Shown: positions 49,852 through 62,085 of the stretch, piece by piece
How the letters are laid out: each line of letters opens with the position of its first letter
Position numbering within the stretch: the stretch's first letter is position 1
DNA from: Castor canadensis
Taxonomy: Eukaryota; Chordata; Mammalia; Rodentia; Castoridae
DNA length: 64,000 nt
Direction: 5' to 3'
Assembly: GCF_047511655.1 (NCBI RefSeq)
Contig: NC_133390.1
Span: 125,293,583 to 125,357,582 of the forward strand
Program-made: the position numbers and the translations under genes
Notes under the pieces: generated by a model
What the model was told of the DNA's origin: nothing
The model's database searches: none
The model's input: the letters and a program-made list of their open reading frames with translations, nothing else

Positions 49852-49946
49852 GCAGTGATGGACTGGCCTCAAACCTATGACCCTCCTGCTTCAGCCTCCT
49901 AAGTGCGAGGATTGGATCGCAGGTGTATGCCACTACACCTGGCTGC
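49852..49946 (-). mobile_element. B1-like SINE fragment, antisense
   Basis: The sequence gactggcctcaaacctatga, ccctcctgcttcagcctcct and gcaggtgtatgccactacac is a partial antisense B1-like unit. Confidence 0.75.
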
Positions 49947-50027
49947 AAAAGTCACTGTAAATGTTTATGGTTTTTGTCTCCTGTTATGTGACCTGGATCT
50001 GGTACATATACCAGAGAGGGGAATTGG

Positions 50028-50097
50028 AAAAAAGAGAAAGGGGTAGGGAGAGGAGAGGGGAGAAGGAGGAAAGGAAGAGAGGAAAAGAAAGGGGAAA
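50028..50097. repeat. GA-rich low-complexity tract
   Basis: About 70 nt of almost pure purine on the plus strand. Confidence 0.9.
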
Positions 50098-50704
50098 TTC
50101 AGCATGTGTTTAAGACTCAAACCACTTTCTTTATTTCTTAGTTATCTGAGAAACGAGGGCCAGGCAAGCAAACTGCACATTAGGAAGTGATCTGGAGCAC
50201 TTTGGGTTGGGGAGTATTAAATAGGGAGGGGTACAATTGAAATTCAGTTATTTTGTGTTTGTCCCTTGAGAAAACACTTATCTTCCCAGTATCTACAGCT
50301 TGTTTCATTATACATGTGGCTTCTTTAAAATCTCATTGTAAGTTTTGTTTTAAAAATATGAAGGTGCAGTTGTTTTTAATTTAAGTATCCACTAGATGAA
50401 TTCCTTTGAAATTTGCATACTCCTTCCTCAATCCTTTAGTTTACTTGCTTGGTGAATACACATTTATGTTTATGTACTTTTCTTAAAGCAGGCTTACCAA
50501 ACTCATTCATTCCTTCATAATTTATAATAGTGAGCATAGGCTGGAGTTACAGTGAGGTGGTCTGCCAGTGCCCAGACTCTGTGCATGTTTTATTTACTAA
50601 CCATTGGCCCTCAAGCTTTAAACCTTCATCAAGTTTATGCAGATCCTTCTCACAGTAGAATCCTTGTGTTGCAAGTTTAGGTAGACAAAGTGTCTGGGTT
50701 ACTT

Positions 50705-50792
50705 TTCTTTTTTTTTTTTTTTTTTGGTGGTACTGGGTTTGAACTCAGGACCTTGTGTGCTCTACTGCTTGAGCCACTCCGCCAGCCCCTGG
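50705..50792 (-). mobile_element. ID-like SINE, antisense, young-looking
   Basis: A long T run then ggtggtactgggtttgaact, caggaccttgtgtgctctac and gcttgagccactccgccagc. It appears little diverged from the local ID-like consensus. Confidence 0.88.
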
Positions 50793-52399
50793 TCTTCTGT
50801 ACTGTTGAGCTTCTCCTGGTACTTTTCCTTGCTTCCTCAACTCCTAGCCTTTGTAAATTTAATTTTGGCCAAGCCAATCTTATTAACATTGTACAATCCT
50901 AAAACATCTGTGTGCCTCGGCCTTTCTGTAAAATGGAGTCTATGGTTTGTTGACTGCACCTCCGTCTTCAGAGATCTGGCTTTAGAAGGTTGTGCACTGC
51001 TCAGTCCTTCCTGACCCAAGCTCTGCTCTCAGACCTGAAAACCTTCTCTTCCTTCCCATCCTCCCAGAACCATCCATCCTGTAAGTATGGACTCCTCCAG
51101 CAAATTACAGGGTCTGCCCTCAAGTCTTTCTCTCCACTGCACACCTCACATTTGCACGTAGAGGCAAGTAACTGGTGATCACTGAATTGCATTTAAGTTT
51201 GCTTCACCAACTAGAATGTGAGCCACAAGAGGCCAGGTACCTACCTGCTAGTTGTTTCAAAGCTCTTACTATGTGGATCCTTAATTGTTGACCAGGTGGG
51301 AGGAGGCATTCTAAATGGGAAAACATCTTATCTTTTCTTACTAGGTTTTTGACTACAGTGATTTCCCCACACCTTTAAAGAGATTTTATAGTATTAATTA
51401 TAATATCCTTGAAAGGTTTTAAGAACAGTATTAATACTATAAAACACTTTTCATGGAAACCAAAATTGACGCCTTTGACTACTTATCTGTTTGTTTCCTG
51501 CCCACACTATAAGGCTCACCAGAAAGGAGGGGGGTCACCACTGTTGCTTCTCATGCCTCAGAGATTGTGTGCTTTGTGAAAGCCTCACAAATCGGCCATG
51601 ATAGGATCTACCTGTCATTTATTTATGTTAAGTCAGTTTTTAAGTACAGAAAAATGATAGAAAGTTCAAAATTGACAAAATGGCATGAGATAAAATGTTT
51701 CCTCTCCATCTGTTTCCTGTCCAATCAGTTTTCTTTTCTAGAGCCAAACAATGTTTGATTTTCATCCTCTTGCATCCACTTGAAGAGATAGTCTACATAC
51801 AGAAGAATATAAACACATGTGTATTCTTATTTAATAAACAACAGAAAACAAGTAGTTGGGTGCTTGTCAGGATTCCAACAGCAAACATGGCACTCTCATT
51901 GGGAAGATTTGTGGAGAGGTTAGTAAAGGACTTTTAACAAAGAAGGAAACTCCAAAAGTAGAGAAGACGCAGCACAGATACCCATGGCTAGTGATGGCTG
52001 TCTGGACTGCCTAGGCCCAAAGCAACAAGGGGAGGCAGAAGTAAGTCTTAGAAGTGACTGCCTTACGAGAAGCTGGGGTCTTCAGTGAGGGACTCAAGAC
52101 AACTGAGAAAATTCCACAGGGAGGGGCTAGAGCACAAAGGCTTCAAATACACTTGCTTTTGCTCCTGTTAAGATGCTGCTGGGTCTCCTCACTGGCCAGG
52201 CTTCCTGGAAGCCTGAGGCTGTGGAAGTTGGTTAGTAGAGTCCTAAAAACCAACCTCCTGTAGGTGACAAGGATAGAGAACACATTCCTAGGCAAGGAAG
52301 GCCGTCCAGCCCAGGTTTGCACTCTACACTTTGGTCTGTACCTTGTTTTTTTTTTTTTTTCTCTTGAATAGTATAGCCTGGCTACAAAGATGGAGCTGC

Positions 52400-52760
52400 C
52401 TCCTGCTTTTTGACCTTTGCATCGTAGTTTTGGTTTGCATTACCTCATGTATTATACCACTGCTCTGCTGATGAGCTGTTAGGTTGTTTGGAAGCCAATT
52501 GCTCTTACCAGTAACACTGCAATGAATCTATCAATGAATGGCTGACATTCTTGGAAGTGAAAGTGCCAGGTGAAAGGCTAGTGGCATTTGTACTTTTAAT
52601 AGATATCTTTGACAGAAACTCCTGAGCAGTTATACCAGTTTACACCCCAACTTTGTGAAAGTGTTTGTTCCCCATGCCTTGACCAACCTGCTGTGTTATC
52701 TGACCTGCTTTTTTCCGATGTGAGGTAGGTGAGGTACACTACACACTTTCAACCTGAATT
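52400..52760 (-). mobile_element. Old L1 fragment, antisense
   Basis: The sequence cagtaacactgcaatgaatc, cttggaagtgaaagtgccag, agttataccagtttacaccc and ccccatgccttgaccaacct tracks the antisense 3' part of old L1 ORF2/3'UTR. Confidence 0.65.
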
Positions 52761-52976
52761 TCTCTTGTTCATAGTGCAGGAAAATGCCTTGATTTTAAAG
52801 TCCTTATTCTCTGGTAACAAAGACAGGAACTGGAATTTTAAAGCAACATTTTTCTTTTTACAACAACAGTGAAGAGCACTTGTGGGAAATTTCCAATGAG
52901 CACCTAATTCTTGTGGCATTTGTTGAGTACTTATTATTTACAAAGCAAGAATTACAAGGCATTTGCATTACAAAGA

Positions 52977-53007
52977 GACTTTAGAGTATTAATTATACTC
53001 TAAAGTC
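52977..53007. repeat. Perfect 13-bp inverted repeat
   Basis: gactttagagtat (52977-52989) and atactctaaagtc (52995-53007) flank a 5-nt spacer. The surroundings resemble 51380-51500. Confidence 0.85.
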
Positions 53008-54917
53008 ACCTTTGGAAGGTTTTTAACAAAGTAGCATTACAATTTTTACAATTGCATGAGAAGGAGAATCAATGCCTTCAGGCTACTTATCTCTATTTTC
53101 TTTCTGTGAACACCTTAGGCCCCCTCAGCTAATGGTATTTCTCCAGTACCAATCCTAGTGACCAGAGACCACATGGGACTGACTGTCACACGAAGGATAC
53201 TTATACTTAAGTGTTATATGTCAAGATACTTGTAATTACAAAGGGAGTTAGGACCAAACACATTGTGTTAAACGGAAAAGAAAGAACTGTATTGTATTTA
53301 AGTTTCAAGTATACAACAGATTTTCAGAAAAGGAAAATATTCCTAAAATATTCCTATCTTTGCTTAATTGGGAAGTGTTTTGTGTTTATTGGTTGTAGTG
53401 ATCGATCTATAGTATTTGGTTGAAGTGGAAATGTCTTCCTTTCATGAAGAGTCAAAAGGGATCCCCCCCTAGATCTCTTGACTTGCTTCTTTGTTCTTTG
53501 TGGGAGGACAGGGTGTGACAGGACAATGGACTTGTCCCACCTGGTCTTGAGGGCTATGGGTATTTGTTGCCAGCATCATAGACCATAAAGGCTGCCTCCA
53601 GGTGGTTGCCTTAGTGTCTGACTCTGAAACGCTGGCTAGAATTGAAAACCTTTCAAAGCAGACGCATATGGTGAGCAGGCTCTGGGCCTGTGATCATTTA
53701 AGAAGCCAAATCATTTAAGAGAAAAGCAGATCGAAAGAACTGTAAGTTCCTGGGAAAAGATGAGGAATAGGTATTTCACTTTTCTGACTTCAATATCAGT
53801 AGAGAAAGGGAAAGAATGGCTCATTATCCTGCTGGTTGTGGGATGGACCAGCAGCCCCACATGGGAACAGCGTGGCACTTCCTAGCTACATGGGCAGTAT
53901 TGGGTATATTCGCTAGACTGTAGTACCCAGCTCTTTAACCAGACAATCTAGATGTTGCCTTGAAGGTATTTTGTCATAGATGTAATAGCTACAATCATTT
54001 GGCTTTAAGTAAAGGAGGTTACATTATATAATGTAAGTCAATTAGACACTATAAGAACAAACAAAACTGAGGTTTCATGGGGAAGGGTTCTGCCTCAAAA
54101 CCTCAGTACCAATTCCAGCTTGAGTATCCAGCCTTCTAGTCCGCCCTATAAATGTCAGAATTGCCAGTCCCCACAGTCCTGTGAGCCTGTGGGCTACCCC
54201 ACACCTGCAGGTTAAAAACATTCCCAGGAGACCTGTGTGTGCAATAACATTTGAGAAGCAAAGCCCTAAGACATAGTGAGTTCTGCTCACCAGTCGCTGT
54301 GGGTCATTCTTTGAGATGTTAGTCTTAACTGCATCAATTTCAGTGGTCCTGCGAGACAAACACAGGTGTTTGTGGAATAAATAAATGCTTAAGTTTCCTC
54401 CCCAAAACATGCCAGAAAAGAATAGTGGAGAGAATAAGCAAGAAAGCATTTCTGATCATTTGTGAAATCTTGAAATTTTACCTAATGGTTCAACTATAGT
54501 AGACACTAGATATGTACTAAGAAGTCATATTCAAAGCTCCTAATGTGTATCTGGAATAGCTTAAACCTTATTAAGCTGCTCACTTGCAACTGTCAAAGAC
54601 AATAGTACTGTTGCACAAATAGATACAACGAAGTACTTAGTTGATATCCTTAAAACCTGGACCCTCTTGCTGTAGGCAATGAGTTTGGGGAAAGTATAAG
54701 ATAAAATGAGGAAGGCAGTGTGACCCAGGGTGAAGGTTCCGATATTACTCATGGCTTGTTAAGAGAGAAGTGGGCCATGTGATACTGTCACACGCTGAGA
54801 GAGGCTGCCTGCGTTCACTTCTCAGTGAGTGACTTTCTAGGTGAGAGGTAAACCTATTGGAACCTCTCTTTGGAGAACTTTATCAAGAATGAAGATCTGT
54901 TGTGATCTTCTACTACT

Positions 54918-54990
54918 TTGAGCTTCGGACCTGACTCAAGTGGTAGAGCACTTGCCTAGTGAGTGCAAATCCCAATACTGCCAAAAAATG
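54918..54990 (+). mobile_element. ID-like SINE
   Basis: The sequence gacctgactcaagtggtaga, gcacttgcctagtgagtgca and cccaatactgccaaaaa is a sense ID-like unit with an A tail. Confidence 0.8.
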
Positions 54991-55732
54991 ACTCACATAG
55001 ACTGCCTTAATATTAGAACATTTAACTAAAGATACTTAAAACAATTTAACAGTCCACATTGGAAGTGATTTTGAACTTGGGCGAGGGTTTGCTGAAGAGT
55101 TAATAGGTGGGTTCTGTTGTAATTTTAGTAATATTCTTGTTTCTAGCTAGTGACATGCATGCATTCCCTTGCCTTTCCATTCCTTTGGCTTGTCACATAT
55201 TATGTGCTAAACATAAGGAGATGGTGTTTGATGTACAAAATCATGATGGGTGCCATGTCTTCTGTGGATTGGAATAGGCAGAAAAAATGTTGCACACAGC
55301 CAAGGACTGTCCCCTCCATCATACCCTGGTTAGCAATACATTACTTAGCATGTCATCCAGGACTCTTGAGGACTCTGAGATAGGCCTGGGACTCTTCACC
55401 TGGGCCCACAGACCTTCAAGGAAACTGGGAGCCCACTGAATGAATGAGCAAATGTTTGTTGTATTTCTTTCCTCCCCACCTTAGAATGAGTTCATAAAGT
55501 TTTTCTCAAAACTAGATGAGCCTAAGTTTAAGAGTAGCTTTGTCTTGGGAACTTAACTATCCCAGCCTAAACATTTGCTCAAGGGGCCTCATGGCCTCCA
55601 TCACAAAGAGAGAACAGAGTACTGGCTAAAAGGAAATGTGGAGGTTTATCTGCCTTAGGGGCTGGCTAAGATTATTAAACTGGGCAGCTTCTTGGGCCAA
55701 CTAATAGGGAATCATTGGTTGGTCTTGCATTG

Positions 55733-55802
55733 GAAGAGAGGGAGGGAGGGAGGGAGGAAGGAAGGAAGAAGTGGGTGGAGGGAGGGAGGAAGGAAGAAAG
55801 TA
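55733..55802. repeat. (GGGA/GGAA)n purine tract
   Basis: A polypurine tract of ggga and ggaa units on the plus strand. Confidence 0.95.
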
Positions 55803-56154
55803 TTTATGTTGGTCAAACCTTAACAGTGGTATCTTTTGCTGTAACAAGGAAAAACAAAAATGTGAGGAATCTCTGACTGGATGCTTATGAGGTGATATGT
55901 TATAACTTAGGCACATTTTGTAGTGCACAGTAGGTCCTCAGTAGGTGTAAACTCTCATTATATACTGCCTTCTTCCCCAATATGCCTGCATTCATGTATG
56001 GCTGGCTGTTTGCCTTCTCCCAAAAACTGAATTGAGAAACTTTCTCTTGGGCCTCCCAGTGAGGCAGCAAGCACTGTTCACCTGTGCGTGTTCAGGGCCC
56101 CATCGACACAGACTGCAGTGCAAGTGGTGCCCAAGCTGTGCAAAATGATGTCTC

Positions 56155-56280
56155 AAATCCCTTCCTCCTTCCCTCTCCCTTTCCCTTCCTATTTCCCTCC
56201 CTCCTTCCCTCCCTGCCTCCCTTCTTTAATCTCTGCTTTTCTGCCTCTATGCCTTCCTTTCTTTTTCTCTTTCTTGGCTG
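56155..56280. repeat. Pyrimidine-rich (CCTT/CCCT)n tract
   Basis: A long CT-rich tract on the plus strand, complementary in kind to the purine tract about 350 nt upstream. Confidence 0.92.
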
Positions 56281-56645
56281 TCCTCTTTTGTCTCCTCCCT
56301 GTTGATTGTTTTCCTGGCACCTAAAACACTTATCCTTGTCAGCACATCTGTGTAGCTGCTGCTGCTTCCAACATCAGTCTCATCTGCTTTTATTTCTACC
56401 TGGTCACTCCCGCCTCCTGCCACTTCTCTCATGCTTCTAGACTTTGGCTAGAAAAGGATTGGCCAGCCCCAAAAGGCTCTTCTCTATCAGGGGTGTAGAG
56501 CAGTAATGACATCTCTTGAGTGCATGTCTTTCACAAGGGATCTTCTTCCAGCGACATTGAGAAGCTGTTTCATCACATAAGCTGCGTTTTGGGGGCACTG
56601 ATATTTTGCTTTGTACGTGTGAGTTTTTTCCAACTAATTCTAGCT

Positions 56646-56822
56646 CAGGATTCTCAACCTTGGCTGCACATTAGAATCATCTGGCAGTTTCCAAAAATCC
56701 TGATGCCTGGGCCACCTTCCAGAATAATTGAACCAGACAGCTCACAGTAATACCCAGTCTTCTTTGTTTATCAAGCTTCATGGGTATGGGTTCCAACCCA
56801 CCTCCAGAGTTGATAACCAGTA
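56646..56822 (+). mobile_element. MER5A-like hAT DNA transposon fossil
   Basis: Starts gattctcaaccttggctgca and cattagaatcatctggcagt, continues with tgatgcctgggccaccttcc. A good MER5 match. Confidence 0.85.
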
Positions 56823-57884
56823 ATCAGGACACAATCCTAAAAGGCTGAAAGGCTGAATTCCATACCAAGGAGGCTTGATTTTGTATTTTAAAAACCAATA
56901 AAGCGTCCTAATCAGCAAATAGATGCTTGTTCTGAGCATACTCTATAAAATATCTAGTAGAGAAAATACTTTGTTTTGTCTTGACAGTGTCTTACAGAGA
57001 AATCTGGAGGATTAAATTAGTTATTTTACAAATGGATCCAAATACAGCCATTGTAGAAAAAATACATACTCATTGTTGTGGGTCCCAAATTTAACACAAG
57101 TTTCAGAGAACATTTCTGCCTGTATTTTTAGCTAAGCATAGAGCTCTTGGTCTGGGAGACAGTGAGAATTTCAAAATAGTTTGTTACCTAAAAATATACT
57201 TCCTGAAATGAACTTGAGGCCCGAAAGGGATGAATGGTTTTTTTTTTTTTCTGTATTTACTGTTACCACAAGAAAGCAAGTCTTAAATTATATATGTTTA
57301 TATTTTTAGAGACCCAGGAAACAGGTGTTATACGCAAGCAACAAAGAAGGTTATGTAGGGCACAGTACTGATGGCAGAGATCTAAAATTCACAGGATGGA
57401 GAGTGGCTGTGGAAGGGCACTGAGGCCACTGTTCTCTTGGCAGGCATGCACTTACACAGAAGGGCACACAAGGCCCTGCTCAGACCTCTCCATGGGGATG
57501 TTAAGTGCCTCTGACTTCCTAAGAACCAGCAACTTGTCAATTCTACATGGGATCCAAATTTCTTAGCCTGTCAGGGAATCTGTATTGATTCATGTTTGTT
57601 GGTTGAATGCCTCCTAGTTTTATCTTACTTCCCCAAGCTAGGACTTTGATTACTACCATCATCAATGGAAGGAGATCCCACTGAGGAAAAGATGGGGCAT
57701 GGGGTGTTGTACCTTGCTTATTGCCCCTGGTGTGCATGTGCTTGCCAAAAATAATCTGCCTTCAATATTTTGTGAATGAATTATGACATTTGTGATCACA
57801 CTCTCCCCAGTCTGAGTGAAGAGGTTCTGCATTTACTTGGCAAAAGTGGCTGACGGTGAGTGCCTTACAATTACACCTGTGTGT

Positions 57885-58030
57885 ATTCTTCCACCCACTC
57901 ACTTATTCAGTAAATAGTTTTGAATGTATTCTATGTCACAGGTGCTCTTCTTGGCACAGAAGGTACAGTGTGTGAACAAGGTAGAACGAGTCTCATGGAG
58001 CTTACATTTTGTGGATAGATTGTAAGCCTG
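57885..58030 (-). mobile_element. L2 fossil, antisense
   Basis: The sequence actcacttattcagtaaata, tctatgtcacaggtgctctt and catggagcttacattttgtg matches the antisense L2 3' end. Confidence 0.65.
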
Positions 58031-58499
58031 TGTGTGACCCACGTAATTTGCAGATGATAAAACAAAATCCTGTAGTAGTTACTAGCTGGTAGTTTTTGGA
58101 TGAAGATGACATTTAGCTAGAAAGACTACAAGAGCCAAACAAAAGTAGTAGAAAATGAAAGTCCTAAGGAGGAATAAACTTGACTTTTTCCCAGAAAGGC
58201 CCACATGTCCTCCAAGGTGTCAAGTAAGGGGTCAGGAGTTGGAGTGACAGTAGAACTAAGGGATGAGGTCCAAGAAGTGACAGACAGCAGGATTTTGAGG
58301 TGGTGCCTTCAGACTTTGCCTTGACTATTCCTGGGCTTGTATCTAAGAGGTATTGGGGCAGTGTTGGTCAGTGGCCTGCAGACAATGCAGAGGGCAGAAT
58401 TCACAGAATTCAACCTGTGCTTTGCAGAGTTCCTTAGAGTTCTTCAAGGTCCAGGCCAGGAAAATGATGACTCGGTCTTATGCATGATCTAAGAGCTCC

Positions 58500-58720
58500 C
58501 CTGGGAGTTGGCCTGCTCCCTTTTGAATTTCACCATTTTGCTTGATTATGACCTCTCTGTCTATTTGGGTGACAACTCTTCTCTGGTTCCCACATCCTCT
58601 GTGCTTCCCTCTATTTTGGCTTACCCTGCCCTGGTCTGTTTCCTTGTTTGTTCACAAGTGAAACTGTAATTTTTTTAAGGGCACTTTTTTGTGTGTGTGC
58701 TCTGAGTACCTACTACTATG
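58500..58720 (+). mobile_element. Possible L2 fossil, sense
   Basis: The sequence ccctggtctgtttccttgtt through gtgctctgagtacctactac loosely resembles the L2 3' region. Confidence 0.35.
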
Positions 58721-59015
58721 CAGTGGGCCAATCTGTTTCTTTATTGATTAATAAGCTTTTTGTAGAAGAAATGCTTTATGACAATGATTGACAAGAGCAA
58801 GAAGCTACTGCCCTTCCACCATAACCACCATACAGTGGCTTTCATTATATACAGCGTACATGGGAGAAGTCTAATCTGATGTGAATGTGTTATTTTCCTT
58901 TTTCCATATTCCTTCCCATGACCTCAAATTCATTTGAAACTGCATAATGTCTTCAGGAATCCATCTTCAGGCTGCATAGCTGTTGAATAATTGTTTGCTG
59001 TGCCTTTCCCCTCAG

Positions 59016-59184
59016 TTAATAATGACATGCTGGCCAGTGACAACAGTGGTGCGGTCAAGATTCCACAACTGTGTAAATTTTGTGATGTGAGATCTTCCAC
59101 CTGTGACAACCAGAAGTCCTGCATGAGCAACTGCAGCATCACGTCCATCTGCGAGAAGCCACACGAAGTCTGTGTGGCCGTGTG
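59016..59184 (+). CDS. TGFBR2: TGFBR2 coding exon 2 (ligand-binding ectodomain, first half)
   Basis: This exon encodes residues 32-87 plus two bases of codon 88 of the extracellular three-finger-like domain that binds TGF-beta. A clean acceptor (tttcccctcag|TT) and donor (GTGTG|gtaaga) give 169 nt, the same as human exon 2. Cysteines fall at 51, 54, 61, 67, 71, 77 and 84, matching the disulfide pattern of the family. The motif [10 protein letters not shown] and the segment around [14 protein letters not shown] are hallmark TGFBR2 sequence and include residues reported to contact ligand (L50, F53, D55, the SITSI strand and E78). N70-C-S is a conserved glycosylation sequon. H81 is rodent-like (human has Gln, from memory). 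Residue 58 is Ser where I recall Phe in human and Leu in mouse. Confidence 0.98.
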
Positions 59185-59337
59185 GTAAGAGGGCCTTTTA
59201 AGAAGGCATTTTCTTTAAACCATGCATCCTCCTGGTACATAGTCAGTGTGTCTCTGTCCCTAAGTATAATAGACACTAACCTCTTTCATTCAAACCATCT
59301 CTCAGTTATTAAATGTGGTTTCCAGGGATATGCAAAT

Positions 59338-59410
59338 GTGCACAATCATATACTACATATGTATATGGATATGTATATACATATATATGATCATAATATA
59401 TATATATGAT
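59338..59410. repeat. AT-rich alternating purine/pyrimidine tract
   Basis: Mainly TATA, CATATA and GTATAT units, partly self-complementary, starting about 150 nt after the exon 2 donor. Confidence 0.9.
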
Positions 59411-60477
59411 GACCTTTAATATTCATAGTAATCTAGAAACCTTCCCTTGTCTCAAGAAGAGTGACTTGTCACTTACTACTTATTTAACTGGCCCCTCCTC
59501 AGTCCCCTATAGTGACACCAGGAGCTTTGTTCTTCTGAGGCTGTCTCCCTTCTGCATTGAAGAAGGAGAGTGGGGAAAAGGTTGGCTGTTGAGATAGGAA
59601 AACACTTGCCAAAAAATGGGGAAGTTACTAAGGGGGCCAGAAAGACAACCAATTGGTTAGTTGGAAGCCCCATTCTACTTCTAGACTACACCTGACATTT
59701 CTCTCTCTCTTAGATTAGGACCACATATTTTTCTTTGACCAGATTCTCTGCTCTTCACTTCCTGTGTCTCTCATTCCCTCCAGTTCACCTCCCTCCTACA
59801 TACAAACATCTCAAATAGTTCTTATACCTACACTCTGAATACTCTTGAATCATTTGACTAATTCATAGGTGTAGATCAAGAGCATGAGCAAGAGAAACAT
59901 TGATCATTAAGAGTCCCAGTTGTATAAAATGTGTGTAAATCCATTCATGGAATTAAATATTTTGCAGACTTATCCTGATGTTTTGAATTTATCAGCAATT
60001 ACTTGAAGTAGATAGGTGTTTCCAGGCTGGTTGGCAAATAATATAAATCTAAAAACTTCTCCCTCCTTTTTTGGAAATGAGTCTGTTGAGACTTTCTCCA
60101 GACCACAGATTTGCCTTGATGATAGATTTGGAAACCTTGCAAATTTCCATACATACCAGGGGATGAACTGGTTTCTTAAGATCTAAAGGAATGTTAACAG
60201 CAAAGACCTGCAGGACAGCTTGCTGTACCTGCTTCCTTCATGCACATCTAGCCCTGGGGAATGCTTTGGAAGAGGGGATTTTGGCCAAGAGGATGTCGTG
60301 TACAAGGTCCAATGTGATTAGAGGTTTAGAAAACATGCCATCTGAGGAATGGCTGAAGCAGCTAGCCATGGTTAGTTCAGTAACAAGAATGCATGGGTTC
60401 TGTCAGGAGAAACTAAAAGGCTGCTTGATGGGAAATACAAATTTGTATGTATCTACCAAAGGGTAGATGGAGAATCT

Positions 60478-60655
60478 GTAGCATTTACTAAGCATCAGAC
60501 TTGTGCTCAGCACAAGTTTAAACATTTTCATAGTTTCCCAGTTCTAGAAAGAACTTCCTTCTCTGGAAGAGTCAAGTGAAATTCCAGAGAGGCTGGATGA
60601 TCTGCAGAGGAAAGACTGAGACACCAGACTCCTGGCCTCCATACTTCCTTCTAGG
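60478..60655 (-). mobile_element. MIR-like fossil, antisense
   Basis: The sequence gcatttactaagcatcagac, ttgtgctcagcacaagttta and ccagactcctggcctccata is consistent with an inverted MIR. Confidence 0.55.
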
Positions 60656-61374
60656 GCTCACTCCTGCTAAAAAGCAGGCTCCTTTAATTAAATGTTTCCC
60701 TGACCTGTTGTACAAGTCCAAGTGACTGGATGTGAATCAAGATTGTTCAGACTAGAACTGTGAGCATGTTAAACAGGGGAGGGGACCTCCCTTTCAATTT
60801 GGGGTCATAACTGTAAACAGTAAATCCAGTGAGCTTTATTCTTACCTGTCTTGCAAAAGGCAAACCCTGTTCTTGGTGGGGATGTGGATAACGGAATGGG
60901 AAGGAAAGTACAGAGAATGCTGCTCCCCACCCTTTCAGAAGCAAGGCACTGGCTCCTGCTCCCTGGGAGTGCTGAATGCCCAGGCATTACTCCTGAGCTC
61001 CTCCAGGGGCTCCTCTCCTTGACAGGAGCTGCTTCATTCCTGGTAGACCCTCATGGCAGCCAGCATCCTGTAGCCAGATGATGGAGAGGTACAAGTTCTG
61101 GCTACTCAATTTGGGACAACTTTTAAGGGTCATTCAGCTTGAGCCCTTCCTCTGCAGCAACCTGCATAGCAGCCTGACCTCTCTCACTGCACAGCAGTGC
61201 TTCCTCAGTCCTGCAGTGTCTCCTAACACCTCCTTGCATGGCATTCCAGAGCTCAGTGTCTGCTTCTGGGAAACCCAAACTGGACAGGACACTATTTCAA
61301 AAAGAGCGAAGTGGGGCAAATGGAAGGTTCTGTCATGGAATGACTTCCAATACTTTTATCAGCTTTTGTGTTAT

Positions 61375-61470
61375 TTTCATTGATTGATTGATTCACTCAT
61401 TCATTTAACTAATGTCAGCTGTGTATCCAGTCCATGCAAAATGCTTCCACTTTTCCTAAGGATAGAAATA
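61375..61470 (-). mobile_element. L2-like fossil, antisense
   Basis: The sequence tgattgattgattcactcat, tcatttaactaatgtcagct is like the antisense L2 terminus. Confidence 0.45.
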
Positions 61471-61984
61471 CTTTACAAACAAAATTAATTTCATTATAGT
61501 GATTCTTCTTTCATGGATATTGGTAACTGTCAGTGGTTCAGCAAACCCTACATGTTTTCCCTTCTTGCCCTCAACTATACCTGAGATGTTTTGCAAACTT
61601 AGTTCTGCCTAGCAGAAATTCTGTTGTAGCAGTAAGTGGAGAAATGAGTTCAGAATTTTACCAGAGGTGAGTATTATGGTAGCTTTCTCTGCACCCTTAG
61701 TTCTCTGAGCAGCTACAAAGTAGGAAGCCAGAGGCTGTGAAAGGGCTGCCTGGTAATTACAGGCTCGCACTTCCTTCCTTGGCTTTTAGAAGTTTCTCAA
61801 GGAGTCACCAGGCTTTTCTCGATGAGTGTAGAAGATTCAGCATGCTGCTGTTTTATTACCAAAAGAAAAACAATCTATGCACATACTTACATTCATAAAA
61901 TTGTGTGTTCCATGTGTGCACAGTTTTGCAGTGCAGTGCAGAGACCTTGAAGGCTAAGGATGAGTAGACTTTGGGTTTCTGTAG

Positions 61985-62085
61985 GGTTTTTTGTCTTTTT
62001 CTTTTTGGTGCTGGGAGTTGAACCCAGGGTCTTGCCCATGTCTGGCAAGTGCTGTACCACTGAGCTACACCCCCAGCCCTCAGCA
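61985..62085 (-). mobile_element. ID-like SINE, antisense
   Basis: The sequence ggtgctgggagttgaaccca, gggtcttgcccatgtctggc and gtaccactgagctacacccc is a clear antisense tRNA/ID-derived unit, closest among those here to the squirrel-type consensus I know. Confidence 0.85.

Larger units (their letters stand above)
38109..59015 (+). other. TGFBR2 intron 1, part after the optional exon
   Basis: The rest of intron 1 ends in a good polypyrimidine tract and cag at 59013-59015. It contains a MaLR LTR, hAT/MER5-like fossils, MIR and L2 pieces, an old L1 fragment, several SINEs and purine/pyrimidine tracts (listed separately). Nothing else gene-like was found; open frames are short and lack domain signatures. 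Confidence 0.85.
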
